NCBI RefSeq assembly: GCF_020447305.1
Contig: NZ_CP095732.1
Location: 2,636,501 to 2,700,500, forward strand
Direction of reading: 5' to 3'
DNA length: 64,000 nt
Source: Abyssibius alkaniclasticus
GTDB lineage: Bacteria; Pseudomonadota; Alphaproteobacteria; Rhodobacterales; Rhodobacteraceae
The notes beneath the pieces are model-generated. The model saw nothing but the letters and a program-made list of their open reading frames with translations. It made no database searches and was not told the origin of the DNA. The position numbers and the translations under genes are program-made. Every line of letters starts with the position of its first letter. Positions within the stretch are counted from its first letter, which is position 1. Positions 47,260-56,748 of this stretch are shown one piece after another.

Positions 47260-48684
47260 ATGCAAACCAAAATGCTGATCGGAACGTCGTTCGAGCCGGG
47301 CAACGAGGTTGAAGAACCCATTCTGAACCCGCGCACGGGCGCACTCATCCTCAAGATGCCCGAGGCGGATATGGGCCAGATAGACCGGGCCGTGCAGGCG
47401 GCCCGCGCCGCGTTCGGCCCCTGGTCACGCAGCACGCCCGCAACCCGTGCCGGAATGCTCTTGGCCATTGCCGATGCGGTCGAGTCGCATGGCGACGAGC
47501 TGGCGGCACTTGAGGCGCTGAATTGCGGCAAGCCCATAAGCTGCGCGCGCAACGATGAAATTCCCGCCATTGCCGATTGTTTCCGCTATTTCGCGGGCGC
47601 GGTGCGCAATATGCACGGGCCTCTGGCCGGTGAATATATGGAGGGCCATACCTCGATGATCCGGCGCGATGCGATTGGCGTTGTCGCCTCGATCGCGCCC
47701 TGGAACTACCCGCTGATGATGATGGCCTGGAAGCTGGCCCCCGCGCTGGCCGGGGGCAATACCGTGGTGCTGAAACCCAGCGAGCAGACCCCGCTGACCG
47801 CGCTGCGCATGGCCGAGCTGATGGCCGAAATTCTGCCACCGGGCGTGGTCAATGTGATTGTCGGGCAAGGGGGCAGCGTGGGCAACGCGCTTATCAACCA
47901 CCCCGATGTCGATATGGTCTCGATCACCGGCGATATTGCGACCGGCAAGAAGGTGCTGCAAGCGGCGGCAAAAACCGTGAAACGCACGCATCTGGAACTT
48001 GGCGGCAAAGCCCCGGTTATTGTGTTTGACGACGCCGATCTTGCGCGCGTGGTTGACGGGTTGCGCGCCTTTGGCTTTTACAATGCCGGGCAGGATTGCA
48101 CCGCCGCCTGCCGCATTTATGCCGGGCCAAAGATTTACGACAATCTCGTCGCAGACCTGACCAACGCCGCGGCCAGCATCGCCTATGACCAGCCCGATGA
48201 CAGCACCAACGAGATTCCGCCGCTCATCTCGCTGCGCCAGCGCGACCGGGTTGCCAGCTTTGTGCAGCGCGCAACCGAACACAGCCATATGGAGGTGACA
48301 ACCGGCGGCACTGCCCCCGATGGCGGCGGCTTTTACTACCGCCCCACCGTTATTGCCGGCGCGCTGCAAGCCGACGAGATCGTGCAGCGCGAGGTGTTTG
48401 GCCCGGTTGTCTCCATCACCCGGTTCAGCGAAGCGCAACAGGCCGTGGATTGGGCGAATGACAGCCAATACGGCCTGGCCTCATCGGTCTGGACACAGGA
48501 TATCGGCCGCGCAATGCAAACCTCGGCGGCCCTGCGCTATGGCTGCACCTGGGTGAATACGCATTTCATGCTGGTCAACGAAATGCCGCATGGCGGGCTG
48601 AAACAATCGGGCTATGGCAAAGACATGTCGATGTATGCGCTCGAAGACTATACCGCCGTGCGCCACGTGATGATTGCGCATTAA
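47260..48684 (+). CDS. aminobutyraldehyde dehydrogenase-like NAD-dependent aldehyde dehydrogenase
   Basis: The 474-residue enzyme has the ALDH active site: Asn of APWNYP, general base Glu247 in LELGGKAP and nucleophile Cys280 in AGQDCTAAC. The closest type is gamma-aminobutyraldehyde dehydrogenase (PatD/Prr), which oxidises 4-aminobutanal from putrescine to GABA. Its place after a polyamine transporter supports this. AAGGAG lies six bases before ATG 47260. Betaine aldehyde is a less likely substrate. Confidence 0.88.
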   Translation: MQTKMLIGTSFEPGNEVEEPILNPRTGALILKMPEADMGQIDRAVQAARAAFGPWSRSTPATRAGMLLAIADAVESHGDELAALEALNCGKPISCARNDEIPAIADCFRYFAGAVRNMHGPLAGEYMEGHTSMIRRDAIGVVASIAPWNYPLMMMAWKLAPALAGGNTVVLKPSEQTPLTALRMAELMAEILPPGVVNVIVGQGGSVGNALINHPDVDMVSITGDIATGKKVLQAAAKTVKRTHLELGGKAPVIVFDDADLARVVDGLRAFGFYNAGQDCTAACRIYAGPKIYDNLVADLTNAAASIAYDQPDDSTNEIPPLISLRQRDRVASFVQRATEHSHMEVTTGGTAPDGGGFYYRPTVIAGALQADEIVQREVFGPVVSITRFSEAQQAVDWANDSQYGLASSVWTQDIGRAMQTSAALRYGCTWVNTHFMLVNEMPHGGLKQSGYGKDMSMYALEDYTAVRHVMIAH

Positions 48685-48695
48685 CAAAACTCAAA

Positions 48696-48722
48696 CAGGC
48701 CCGGTGCATGGCGTCGGGCCTG
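48696..48722 (+). terminator. hairpin after the aldehyde dehydrogenase gene
   Basis: CAGGCCCG (48696-48703) pairs perfectly with CGGGCCTG (48715-48722) around an 11-base loop, ten bases after the stop. Only A/T-mixed sequence follows, so it is a weak or Rho-assisted terminator of the polyamine operon. The bases after it (about 48736-48762) contain a short tandem repeat of ATTCTGCCAGC. Confidence 0.5.
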
Positions 48723-48838
48723 ATTATCCAGCTTCATTCTGCCAGCTTTATTCTGCCAGCATCATTTTGGTCGTCGGCACCCAGTGAAAACAAACACCGA
48801 TGACCAAATAGACTGCCTTTTCAACCCGGTTGAATTTG

Positions 48839-49765
48839 TCAGTCCAGAAAGAAATCTTCATCCAACCGGCGCAGAAAGAGCGTTTCTTCAACCCGGCATC
48901 CCACATTGTATCTGACCATAAGCCTTGTGAGTGTATCAGAATCTATAAGCACAATCCGTTTGCTCAGCATTTGCGCCGTATCTGTTGCCTCGCGTGTAAA
49001 CGAAGATGTCGTAACAAACAGCCCCTTATTTGCCTTGAAACGATCAAGGCTTCCGAAAAAATCTCGGATCGCACCGGGGCCGATATTGTTCCCGTCGGCA
49101 TAACGCTTGGCTTGGATGTAAACACGGTCAAGCCCCAAGGCGTCCTGGTCTATAACCCCGTCAATGCCACCATCGCTTGCCCTGCCTATTGCCCTACCCG
49201 CATTTGTGACAGAACCGCCGTAACCCATTGCCACCAGCAGATTGACAACCAACCCTTCGAAAAACGCTGGTGACGCTTCTCTGATTTTCTCGAGCATTTC
49301 CTGGCGCAGCGCGTTTTCTATGAGGCTGTGTGCGGATCTCATTATTTCGTCCGGCGTTTGAGCGTCGTTGGTCTCATAACCTTGAGCAACGAGGCCGTCT
49401 TGTTCTGCACTCACTTGCGTGCGCTTGCGGGCCTTGAACTCTTGGAACTCCTCAAAACTCTCCAACAGCTGACTATCAATAGATTTCGGATTTCCCGTCA
49501 GAACCTCGCGACCGCGCGCTGTTATTTGAAAGTGCCCGCGCCGGGTTGGCACGACGAGACCCGCTTGTTTAAGATAGGTTTTCGCCCAATGGATGCGGTT
49601 TGCAACAACCGTTTGCCTTCCACTTGCAAGCAACTCCGCTTTTTCGTCTTCTGTCAGGCCAAACGCGTCTGACAACTCGTCTATGACGATGCTTATTTTT
49701 GCTTCGCCTTCCGCAGATTTGCGCAGAACCGGCAGCATAAAAGTCTGATAACCCGGAATACTCAT
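48839..49765 (-). CDS. mrr: Mrr-type restriction endonuclease
   Basis: The 308-residue protein has an N-terminal winged-helix Mrr domain (about 1-92) and a C-terminal PD-(D/E)xK nuclease domain with ASDGGIDG (Asp198, Asp202) and IQAKR (Gln218, Lys220), the Mrr catalytic signature. Mrr proteins cut DNA with foreign methylation. ATG 49765 is preceded by AGAGG; an in-frame start at 49795 lacks one. It is a lone gene with lower G+C than its neighbours, and no methyltransferase accompanies it, as expected for type IV restriction. Confidence 0.9.
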   Translation of the reverse strand: MSIPGYQTFMLPVLRKSAEGEAKISIVIDELSDAFGLTEDEKAELLASGRQTVVANRIHWAKTYLKQAGLVVPTRRGHFQITARGREVLTGNPKSIDSQLLESFEEFQEFKARKRTQVSAEQDGLVAQGYETNDAQTPDEIMRSAHSLIENALRQEMLEKIREASPAFFEGLVVNLLVAMGYGGSVTNAGRAIGRASDGGIDGVIDQDALGLDRVYIQAKRYADGNNIGPGAIRDFFGSLDRFKANKGLFVTTSSFTREATDTAQMLSKRIVLIDSDTLTRLMVRYNVGCRVEETLFLRRLDEDFFLD

Positions 49766-49890
49766 AGGAACCTCTAAAGTTATTTTTCGGTCCACAATGG
49801 CCCAGGCTCAAGCAATATGAAAGTGCCGCGACACTATTGAAATGCGGCATGATTTTTGCGTGCCGGCAATCTTATTACCCCATAAAAGCA

Positions 49891-49917
49891 AAAACCCGGC
49901 GCAACTGGCCGGGTTTT
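49891..49917 (-). terminator. terminator of tRNA-Leu
   Basis: A perfect 10-bp stem (49891-49900 with 49908-49917) and 7-base loop begin directly after the tRNA CCA on the minus strand, followed by a T-rich stretch (TTTTTGCTTTTA in that direction). Confidence 0.75.
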
Positions 49918-50003
49918 TGGTGCGGTCGAGAAGACTCGAACTTCCACGGGAGTTACCCCACTACGACCTCAACGTAGCGCGTCTACCATTCCGCCACGAC
50001 CGC
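49918..50003 (-). tRNA. tRNA-Leu(GAG)
   Basis: This 86-base class II tRNA with a long variable arm has acceptor GCGGTCG, anticodon stem CTACG/CGTAG, loop TTGAGGT giving GAG, T loop TTCGAGT and an encoded CCA at 49920-49918. Confidence 0.95.
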
Positions 50004-50102
50004 ATAAGGTGGGCGCCGTATAGCACCGCCAATTTGCCATGTGAAGCGGTTTGTTCCTCTTTTTATTGCCGCCTGCGCGCTTTATGTGTTGGTGCGGGTT
50101 AC

Positions 50103-50768
50103 ATGAAGCAGGGCACGGCGATGGAATGGCGAATATCTGACGGTTTAACCGCTTATCCAGCCGCGGTTGAAGCAATGGAAGCGCGCGTGGCGGGCATTCA
50201 TGCGGGCGCGGCGGATGAGCAGGTCTGGCTGGTCGAGCATCCGCCGCTTTATACGGCCGGCACCTCGGCCAAGCCTGCCGATTTGCTGCACCCCGACCAG
50301 TTTCCGGTATTCACCAGCCAGCGCGGGGGCGAATACACCTATCATGGCCCCGGCCAGCGCGTTGCCTATACCATGCTCAACCTGAACACGCGCGGCCGCG
50401 ATGTGCGCAAATTCGTCTGCCGCCTTGAAGACTGGATCATCGCTACCTTGGCCGATTTCAACGTGAAGGGCGAGCGGCGCAGCGGGCGCGTGGGCGTATG
50501 GGTTGCGCGCCCCGACAAGCCCCCCCTGCCCGATGGCAGCCCGGCCGAAGACAAAATCGCCGCCATAGGCATTCGTCTGCGCCGCTGGATCAGCTTTCAC
50601 GGCATTGCGCTGAACGTGGAGCCGGACCTTGGACATTTCAACGGCATCGTGCCCTGCGGCATTTCGGGCTATGGCGTGACCAGCCTGGTCGACCTTGGCC
50701 TTCCGGTCACGATGGCCGATGTCGATATTGCGTTAAAGCGTAACTTTATGAAATTTTTCGGCGGCTAG
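50103..50768 (+). CDS. lipB: octanoyltransferase LipB
   Basis: The 221-residue enzyme moves octanoate from ACP to lipoyl domains, the first step of lipoate synthesis. [40 protein letters not shown] (with the active-site Lys) and [13 protein letters not shown] (with the acyl-carrying Cys) are all present. ATG 50103 or 50121 may be used. It stands alone between tRNA-Leu and the cytochrome gene. Confidence 0.94.
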   Translation: MKQGTAMEWRISDGLTAYPAAVEAMEARVAGIHAGAADEQVWLVEHPPLYTAGTSAKPADLLHPDQFPVFTSQRGGEYTYHGPGQRVAYTMLNLNTRGRDVRKFVCRLEDWIIATLADFNVKGERRSGRVGVWVARPDKPPLPDGSPAEDKIAAIGIRLRRWISFHGIALNVEPDLGHFNGIVPCGISGYGVTSLVDLGLPVTMADVDIALKRNFMKFFGG

Positions 50769-50842
50769 CCGCGACATTTCTGCGTGTTGCCAACGCGCTG
50801 TAGTGGGATATTCTGCGCCCAGAATAACGCAAAGGAAACACC

Positions 50843-51247
50843 ATGAAACCGCTAGTTATTGCCGCCGCGCTTTTTGCCGCAACCCCCGTTTTTGCCCAGG
50901 GCGATGCGTCACGCGGGGAAGATTTGTTCAGAAGCTGCAAATCGTGCCATACAATTGCCGATGGTGACAATGTCATCGTGCGCGGCGGGCGCACCGGCCC
51001 CAATCTCTTTGGCATCATGGACAACCCCGTCGCCACTTCCGATTTTCGCTATTCCGATGCGCTGGTGGCGCTGGCCGAGGCTGGCACGGTCTGGGATGAC
51101 GCGAATTTCATTGCCTGGGTCAGCGATCCGCGCGCTTTTCTGGAAACCACATTGGGTGATTCTGCGCCGCGCACACGCATGACCTTCAAGCTTGCCGATG
51201 GCGCCGAAGACATTGCAGCCTATCTGCGCAGCCTGTCTGCGCAATAA
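50843..51247 (+). CDS. periplasmic class I c-type cytochrome
   Basis: The 134-residue precursor has a signal peptide (1-19), one haem site CKSCH (Cys32, Cys35, His36) and a likely axial Met113 (TRMTF). Size and motifs match small class I cytochromes c that carry electrons to oxidases. It lies 132 bases before ctaD on the same strand, so it may feed that oxidase, but it has its own ribosome site (AAAGGA) and probably its own transcript. Confidence 0.9.
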   Translation: MKPLVIAAALFAATPVFAQGDASRGEDLFRSCKSCHTIADGDNVIVRGGRTGPNLFGIMDNPVATSDFRYSDALVALAEAGTVWDDANFIAWVSDPRAFLETTLGDSAPRTRMTFKLADGAEDIAAYLRSLSAQ

Positions 51248-51379
51248 ACTTACCCAACAGCGCGGCTGCGACACATATGATAGTTGAGCCTGACCGCCCC
51301 ATTGGTTACACAGAACCCTGTATCGGTGCGAACGCTGTGGCGGATTCGCATCGCTTGAAAGACGTGTCAGGAGAATAAC

Positions 51380-53284
51380 ATGGCAGACGCAGCCGCTCAC
51401 GCCGACGAGCATCACGACACGCGCGGATTTTTTACGCGCTGGTTCATGTCGACGAACCACAAGGATATCGGCATCCTTTATCTGTTCACCGCGGCCATTC
51501 TGGGCTTCGTCTCTGTGGGCTTCACCGTCTATATGCGCATGGAGCTTATGGAGCCGGGTGTGCAATATATGTATCTGGCGGCCGAGCTTGGCGTTGACCG
51601 GATCAACGCTTTGTTCAGCGATCTGCAAACGGCCTATGCCGCACTCGGTGCCGATGTGCCTTCGGCTGTAACCGGTCTGCAAGACACGCTTGTCGCAGCG
51701 GCGGTTGCCGGGCCTGACGGCAGTTCGGCGCAGACCGTCATTTCCGGCGCCATGCGTGCCGATATGATGGACGCGATGAACGCTGCCATTGCCACTGCGG
51801 GCGATGCCGAGCGCCCGCTGCTTTACAGCCTGCTTGACACGCTTGATGGTGACCCGAACGGCCATTTGTGGAACGTTCTGATCACCGGCCACGGCATTCT
51901 GATGATGTTCTTCGTGGTTATTCCGGCGCTGTTCGGCGGCTTTGGCAACTACTTCATGCCGCTGATGATTGGCGCGCCTGACATGGCCTTCCCGCGCATG
52001 AACAACCTGTCTTACTGGATGTATGTTGCTGGCTCCTCGCTTGCGGTAGCCTCGCTTCTGTCGCCGGGTGGCAACGGGCAGCTTGGCTCGGGTGTTGGCT
52101 GGGTGCTGTATGCGCCGCTCTCCACCGCTGAAGGCGGCTATTCGATGGACCTTGCAATCTTTGCGGTCCATATCTCGGGCGCGTCCTCCATTCTGGGTGC
52201 GATCAACATGATCACCACCTTCCTGAACATGCGCGCCCCGGGCATGACACTGCATAAAACCCCGCTTTTTGCGTGGTCGATCTTCGTCACAGCCTTCATG
52301 ATCCTGCTCTCCCTGCCCGTTCTGGCCGGTGGCATTACCATGCTGCTGACCGACCGTAACTTCGGCACCTGCTTCTTCCAGGCAAGCTGTGGTGGTGACC
52401 CGATCCTCTATCAGCACATCCTGTGGTTCTTCGGCCATCCGGAAGTGTATATGATCATCGTGCCCGGCTTTGGCGTTATCAGCCATGTGATCTCGACCTT
52501 TTCGAGAAAGCCGATCTTCGGCTATCTGCCAATGGTCTATGCAATGGTTGCGATTGCCGTGCTTGGCTTCGTGGTCTGGGCGCATCACATGTATACGGTG
52601 GGCATGTCGCTGACCCAGCAAAGCTACTTCATGCTGGCGACAATGGTCATTGCGGTGCCAACGGGTGTGAAAATTTTCAGTTGGATCGCAACCATGTGGG
52701 GCGGCTCGATCGAATTCAAAACCCCCATGCTCTGGGCCTTCGGCTTCCTGTTCCTCTTTACCGTTGGCGGTGTGACCGGCATCATCCTGTCGCAAGCCGG
52801 TGTCGACCGGGCGCTGCATGATACCTATTATGTCGTTGCGCATTTCCACTATGTGATGAGCCTTGGCGCGGTGTTCTGTATCTTCGCGGGGATCTATTAC
52901 TGGTTCGGAAAAATGTCGGGCCGCCAATACCCGGAATGGGCCGGCAAGGTGCATTTCTGGGCCATGTTCATCGGCGCGAATGTCACCTTCTTCCCCCAGC
53001 ATTTCCTTGGCTTGCAGGGTATGCCGCGCCGGATCATCGAATACCCGGTGGAATATGCCTTTTGGAACGAAATCTCGTCCTATGGCGCCTTCCTGACATT
53101 TGCCTCGTTCGTCTTCTTCATCGGCGTGATGTTCTATTCGCTGATCTGGGGCAAAAAGATTACCGAGCCCGCCTATTGGGGCGAATATGCCGACACGCTG
53201 GAATGGACCCTGTCCAACCCGCCTGCCGAGCATACATTCGAAACCCTGCCCACACCCGATATGTGGGACAAGCAACGCCACTGA
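51380..53284 (+). CDS. ctaD: cytochrome c oxidase subunit I, aa3 type, with enlarged first loop
   Basis: The 634-residue protein binds haem a, haem a3 and CuB. Haem and copper ligands correspond to His171, His353, His402, His403, His488 and His490; the D-channel Asp201, Glu355 (FFGHPEVY) and the K-channel Lys431 are conserved. Compared with Rhodobacter sphaeroides numbering, every one is shifted by 69, so an insertion of about 69 residues lies between helix 1 and helix 2 (about 65-160), in the periplasmic loop. It is Ala/Asp-rich and probably helical. AGGAGA precedes the ATG. Confidence 0.95.
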   Translation: MADAAAHADEHHDTRGFFTRWFMSTNHKDIGILYLFTAAILGFVSVGFTVYMRMELMEPGVQYMYLAAELGVDRINALFSDLQTAYAALGADVPSAVTGLQDTLVAAAVAGPDGSSAQTVISGAMRADMMDAMNAAIATAGDAERPLLYSLLDTLDGDPNGHLWNVLITGHGILMMFFVVIPALFGGFGNYFMPLMIGAPDMAFPRMNNLSYWMYVAGSSLAVASLLSPGGNGQLGSGVGWVLYAPLSTAEGGYSMDLAIFAVHISGASSILGAINMITTFLNMRAPGMTLHKTPLFAWSIFVTAFMILLSLPVLAGGITMLLTDRNFGTCFFQASCGGDPILYQHILWFFGHPEVYMIIVPGFGVISHVISTFSRKPIFGYLPMVYAMVAIAVLGFVVWAHHMYTVGMSLTQQSYFMLATMVIAVPTGVKIFSWIATMWGGSIEFKTPMLWAFGFLFLFTVGGVTGIILSQAGVDRALHDTYYVVAHFHYVMSLGAVFCIFAGIYYWFGKMSGRQYPEWAGKVHFWAMFIGANVTFFPQHFLGLQGMPRRIIEYPVEYAFWNEISSYGAFLTFASFVFFIGVMFYSLIWGKKITEPAYWGEYADTLEWTLSNPPAEHTFETLPTPDMWDKQRH

Positions 53285-53826
53285 TGCCGCGCGATGGCGA
53301 CAGTGAAGCAAGGGCCGGGGCGCAACCCCCGGCCCTTTGCCATTGCCCGAAAGACGGCGCGCCGCCGCGCTATGTAAAGCGGCTCGCCCCGCACCGCTCG
53401 CTGGGCGCGAATGCGCAGCGCAAGGTGGTGTGGTTTGCCGTGGCGGGCCTCGCCCTGCCGATTCTGCCGCTCATGCTGCAAGGGGCGGCAAGCCTTGTGC
53501 TGCTCTTTGCCGGGCTCACACTGGCCGCACTGGCCATTGCCTTTGCACGCAACATGCGCGATGCGCGGCTTTGTGAAATAGTGCGCCTCTGGCCCGATTG
53601 CCTGTCAGTCACCCGCTACGAGCCCGATGGAACGCAGCGCCACTGGTGCGCCAAACCGCAAGAATTGCGCCTGCATATCAGCCCCGATGGTCCGCCCGAA
53701 AACTATCTGACGCTGGCAGGCAACAACCGCCGCATCGAGCTGGGCGCCTATCTCACCCCCGAAGAGCGCCTCGCCCTCTACGAGGAGTTGGACGAAGCCC
53801 TGCGCTTTGCCGCTGTGTCGCGCTAG
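53284..53826 (+). CDS. DUF2244 membrane protein
   Basis: The 180-residue protein has two membrane helices (about 50-68 and 70-88) after a Pro/Ala-rich start, then a soluble domain with RLWPDCLSVTRYEPDG. DUF2244 proteins are often found near oxidase genes; the role is unknown. ATG 53284 shares one base with the ctaD stop (TGATG), and no other start precedes the domain. The first 20 codons contain a strong hairpin that looks like the ctaD terminator. Confidence 0.78.
   Translation: MPRDGDSEARAGAQPPALCHCPKDGAPPRYVKRLAPHRSLGANAQRKVVWFAVAGLALPILPLMLQGAASLVLLFAGLTLAALAIAFARNMRDARLCEIVRLWPDCLSVTRYEPDGTQRHWCAKPQELRLHISPDGPPENYLTLAGNNRRIELGAYLTPEERLALYEELDEALRFAAVSR
53310..53337 (+). terminator. hairpin just after ctaD, inside the start of the DUF2244 gene
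   Basis: An 11-bp perfect stem (53310-53320 with 53327-53337) with loop CGCAAC is followed by TGC. It would act as a partial terminator or RNA-stabilising element for ctaD while being translated as part of the next gene. Confidence 0.55.
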
Positions 53827-53878
53827 TTTGCGCATGAACCGGGTCGCACGCCCGCCGAAGCTGTGGCAAGGCTGCCCC

Positions 53879-54799
53879 ATGACACAGCAAAAAACCATGA
53901 CCTCACTCGACTGGGCAGAAATCCTGCTGCTCGCCGCCATCTGGGGCGGGGTGTTTCTGGCCACAGCCATCGTGTTGCGCGACCTTCCGGTATTCACGCT
54001 GGTTGCCGCGCGGGTTGGTGGCGGCGCGCTGGCGCTTTGGGCCTATCTGCTCATCCGGCGCATTCCCATCCAACTGGGCCGGGCGGAACTGGTCGGGTTT
54101 CTGGGCATGGGCCTGCTCAACAATGTCATCCCCTTCGCGCTCATGGCCTGGGGTCAAACCCATATCGAAAGCAGCCTCACCGCCATTTTCAATGCCTCGA
54201 CCGCCTTCTTCGGCGTGATCACCGCCGCCGCCATGCTGGCCGATGAACGGCTGAGCGCGCGCAAAACCAGTGGCGTGCTGCTTGGCCTTGGCGGCGTTGT
54301 CATCGCGCTTGGCTGGGAAAGCCTGCGCAGTTTCGACATCCGCAGCCTCGCCCAGCTTGCGGTCATCGCTGGCACGCTGTCTTACGCATGTGCCGGTGTC
54401 TGGGCGCGCAAACGCCTTGGCCATCTGCGCCCCGAACTTGCCGCAGCGGGGATGCTCAGCGCCGCCACGCTCATCATGCTCCCACTCGCGCTGGCTTACG
54501 ACGGGCTGCCCGCGAAAATCCCCGCCCCTGAAAGCATCGCCGCGCTGCTGTTCATCATGCTCATCGCCACGGCGGGCGCCTATCTGCTTTACTACCGCAT
54601 TCTGGCGCGGGCCGGGGCGGCAAACCTGATGCTCGTCACCCTGCTTATTCCACCCTTCGCCATCATCTTCGGCGCGGCAGTGCTGGGCGAACGCCTGCCG
54701 CTGCGCTCCTATGCCGGCCTTGGCCTCATTGCGCTTGGGATGCTGGTGCTTGACGGGCGCTTCCTGCGCCGCCTTGCCCGCCGCGCGCTTGCGCGCTAA
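53879..54799 (+). CDS. EamA/DMT-superfamily transporter
   Basis: The 306-residue protein has ten membrane helices in two EamA repeats (about 13-145 and 160-295). AIWGGVFLATAIVLRD in helix 1 and the second repeat from IRSLAQLAVIAGTLSYA are typical. Substrates of the family are metabolites or amino acids; none can be assigned. I choose ATG 53879 over an earlier in-frame 53807 that overlaps the DUF2244 gene. Confidence 0.85.
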   Translation: MTQQKTMTSLDWAEILLLAAIWGGVFLATAIVLRDLPVFTLVAARVGGGALALWAYLLIRRIPIQLGRAELVGFLGMGLLNNVIPFALMAWGQTHIESSLTAIFNASTAFFGVITAAAMLADERLSARKTSGVLLGLGGVVIALGWESLRSFDIRSLAQLAVIAGTLSYACAGVWARKRLGHLRPELAAAGMLSAATLIMLPLALAYDGLPAKIPAPESIAALLFIMLIATAGAYLLYYRILARAGAANLMLVTLLIPPFAIIFGAAVLGERLPLRSYAGLGLIALGMLVLDGRFLRRLARRALAR

Positions 54800-54806
54800 A
54801 AGCAGC

Positions 54807-54825
54807 ATAGCCCGGCACGGGCTAT
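54807..54825 (+). terminator. short hairpin after the EamA gene
   Basis: ATAGCCCG (54807-54814) pairs with CGGGCTAT (54818-54825) around a 3-base loop, eight bases after the stop. No T-run follows, so it is a weak terminator candidate. Confidence 0.4.
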
Positions 54826-54903
54826 TCCGCTGAACTGCCTGCATGGTCTTTTCAAGCGCGCGCCGCTCGTCTATGTCACAAGACATACAAACCGGGTGCC
54901 ACA

Positions 54904-55770
54904 ATGATCTATGCCAATGAAACCGCCTGGGCCGATGCCCCCCACCGCCGCGTGGCGCTGTTCGGCATGTCCGGCCTTGGGAAAACCCATATCGCCACCA
55001 TGCTGCGCGCCACGGGGGATTGGTTCCACTACTCGGTCGATTTTCGCATTGGCACGCGCTATATGGGCGAGCATATCGTCGATAATTTCAAGCATCACGC
55101 CATGCAAGACGCGTTTCTGCGCGAGCTTCTGATGAGCGATTCCATCTATATCGCCTCCAATATCAGCTTCAACAATCTGGCGCCGCTTTCCACCTATCTA
55201 GGCAAACCCGGCGATACGGCGCGCGGCGGCATTGACTTGGAAACCTATATCGCCCGTCAGCGCCAGCACCGCAGCGCCGAAATCGCCGCTACGATCGATG
55301 CGGGCCTGTTCGCCAGAAAAGCCGCCGATATCTATGGCTATGCGCATTTCATCGCCGATTGTTCCGGCTCGCTCTGCGAGGTCGTGGCCCCCGATGATGC
55401 CGCCGACCCTGTGCTGACCGCGCTCAGCCAAACGGCGCTGCCGGTCTGGATTCGCGGCACGGAAACGCTGGTCGACGAGCTGGTCAAACGTTTTTCCGCC
55501 GCCCCCAAGCCGATGTATTACAACGAGGCGTTCCTGCGCGAAAAATGGGCCGAATACTGCAAAGCGCGCGATGTCGCCCCCGATGCCGTTGACCCGGATG
55601 ACTTCATTCGCTGGGGCTTTCGGCAATTGCTGGAACATCGCCTGCCCATTTACGCCAGAATGGCGCAAAACTGGGGTGTGACGATTGAAGCCGCCGAGGC
55701 GGCCGCCCTGCGTGACGCCCAAGACTTTGACACCCTGATCGGCGCGGCCATCGCGCGCAAGAAAGCCTGA
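54904..55770 (+). CDS. P-loop ATPase of unknown function next to metA
   Basis: The 288-residue protein has Walker A GMSGLGKT at 21-28 and otherwise no family I can name. [10 protein letters not shown] near 155 could be the Walker B region. No membrane segment or signal is present. It ends five bases before metA, so the two are probably cotranscribed. From memory, Roseobacter genomes keep an 'ATPase' at this place. It may be a small-molecule kinase-like or regulatory NTPase; this is not established. Confidence 0.72.
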   Translation: MIYANETAWADAPHRRVALFGMSGLGKTHIATMLRATGDWFHYSVDFRIGTRYMGEHIVDNFKHHAMQDAFLRELLMSDSIYIASNISFNNLAPLSTYLGKPGDTARGGIDLETYIARQRQHRSAEIAATIDAGLFARKAADIYGYAHFIADCSGSLCEVVAPDDAADPVLTALSQTALPVWIRGTETLVDELVKRFSAAPKPMYYNEAFLREKWAEYCKARDVAPDAVDPDDFIRWGFRQLLEHRLPIYARMAQNWGVTIEAAEAAALRDAQDFDTLIGAAIARKKA

Positions 55771-55774
55771 AACC

Positions 55775-56689
55775 ATGCCCATTCGCCTGCCCTCGACCCT
55801 GCCCGCCTATAACGTGCTGTCGCGCGAGGGCGTTATGGTTATGGCGGATGAGTTGGCCGACCATCAGGATATCCGCCCGCTCAAGATCGGCCTGCTGAAC
55901 CTGATGCCGAAGAAGGTGCAGACTGAAACGCAGTTTGCGCGGCTCATCGGTGCAGGCCCGCTGCAGATTGACCTGCATCTGATACGGATGAGCGAACACC
56001 AGACCCGCAACACACCGTCAGAACATATGGACGCCTTCTACCGCTCGTTTGCCGAGGTGAAGGACGAGAAATTCGACGGGCTGGTCATAACCGGCGCGCC
56101 AATCGAACACCTCCCGTTTGAGGAAGTTTCCTACTGGGACGAGCTGCGCGAGGTGATGGACTGGACACAAACCAATGTGCATCGCACCTTTGGTGTGTGC
56201 TGGGGCGGCATGGCGCTGATCAACCATTTCCACGGTGTGCCAAAGCATATGCTCGACGCCAAGCTGTTTGGCTGCTTCCGCCACCAGAACCTTGCCCCCG
56301 CCAACCCGCATCTGCGCGGCTTTTCCGATGAATTCGTCGTGCCGGTCAGCCGCTGGACCGAAATCCGTGCCGCCGATCTGGCGGGCAAGCCGCTTGAAAT
56401 TTTGCTCAATTCCGATGAGAGCGGCATTTGCCTGGTCGATGACCCGACCCGCCGCGCGCTGCATATTTTCAACCATTTCGAATATGATTCGACCACGCTC
56501 AAGGAAGAATATGACCGCGATGTCGCCGCAAATGCCGCGATCAACGTGCCTGCGAATTACTACCCGAACAACGACCCGCGCAAAACGCCGCAAAACCGCT
56601 GGCGCAGCCACGCGCATTTGCTTTACGGCAACTGGATCAACGAAATTTACCAGACAACCCCCTACGATATGCGCGCAATCGGCCAGTAG
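55775..56689 (+). CDS. metA: homoserine O-acetyltransferase of the MetA type
   Basis: The 304-residue enzyme activates homoserine for methionine synthesis. Catalytic Cys142 (FGVCWGGMA) and the His/Glu pair in HIFNHFEYD are conserved. Residue 111 is Glu ([13 protein letters not shown]); in this family Glu111 marks acetyl-CoA use and Gly111 succinyl-CoA use, so the product is probably O-acetylhomoserine although databases may label it succinyltransferase. Confidence 0.93.
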   Translation: MPIRLPSTLPAYNVLSREGVMVMADELADHQDIRPLKIGLLNLMPKKVQTETQFARLIGAGPLQIDLHLIRMSEHQTRNTPSEHMDAFYRSFAEVKDEKFDGLVITGAPIEHLPFEEVSYWDELREVMDWTQTNVHRTFGVCWGGMALINHFHGVPKHMLDAKLFGCFRHQNLAPANPHLRGFSDEFVVPVSRWTEIRAADLAGKPLEILLNSDESGICLVDDPTRRALHIFNHFEYDSTTLKEEYDRDVAANAAINVPANYYPNNDPRKTPQNRWRSHAHLLYGNWINEIYQTTPYDMRAIGQ

Positions 56690-56748
56690 CTGGCTTGCCC
56701 CTGTCTTTGGCAATGTCCATAGTTGGGCCTGGATAGAGGGAGCGTGCC

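Noticed and set aside
48736-48762. Tandem repeat of ATTCTGCCAGC as a regulatory array
   Set aside because: Two imperfect short copies in an untranslated tail are too few to support a function.
48690-50003. A second island bounded by tRNA-Leu around the Mrr gene
   Set aside because: I searched by eye for a copy of the tRNA-Leu 3' end left of the Mrr gene and found none.
50909-53311. An 800-codon minus-strand frame opposite the cytochrome c gene and ctaD
   Set aside because: Same artefact; ctaD on the plus strand has all functional residues.
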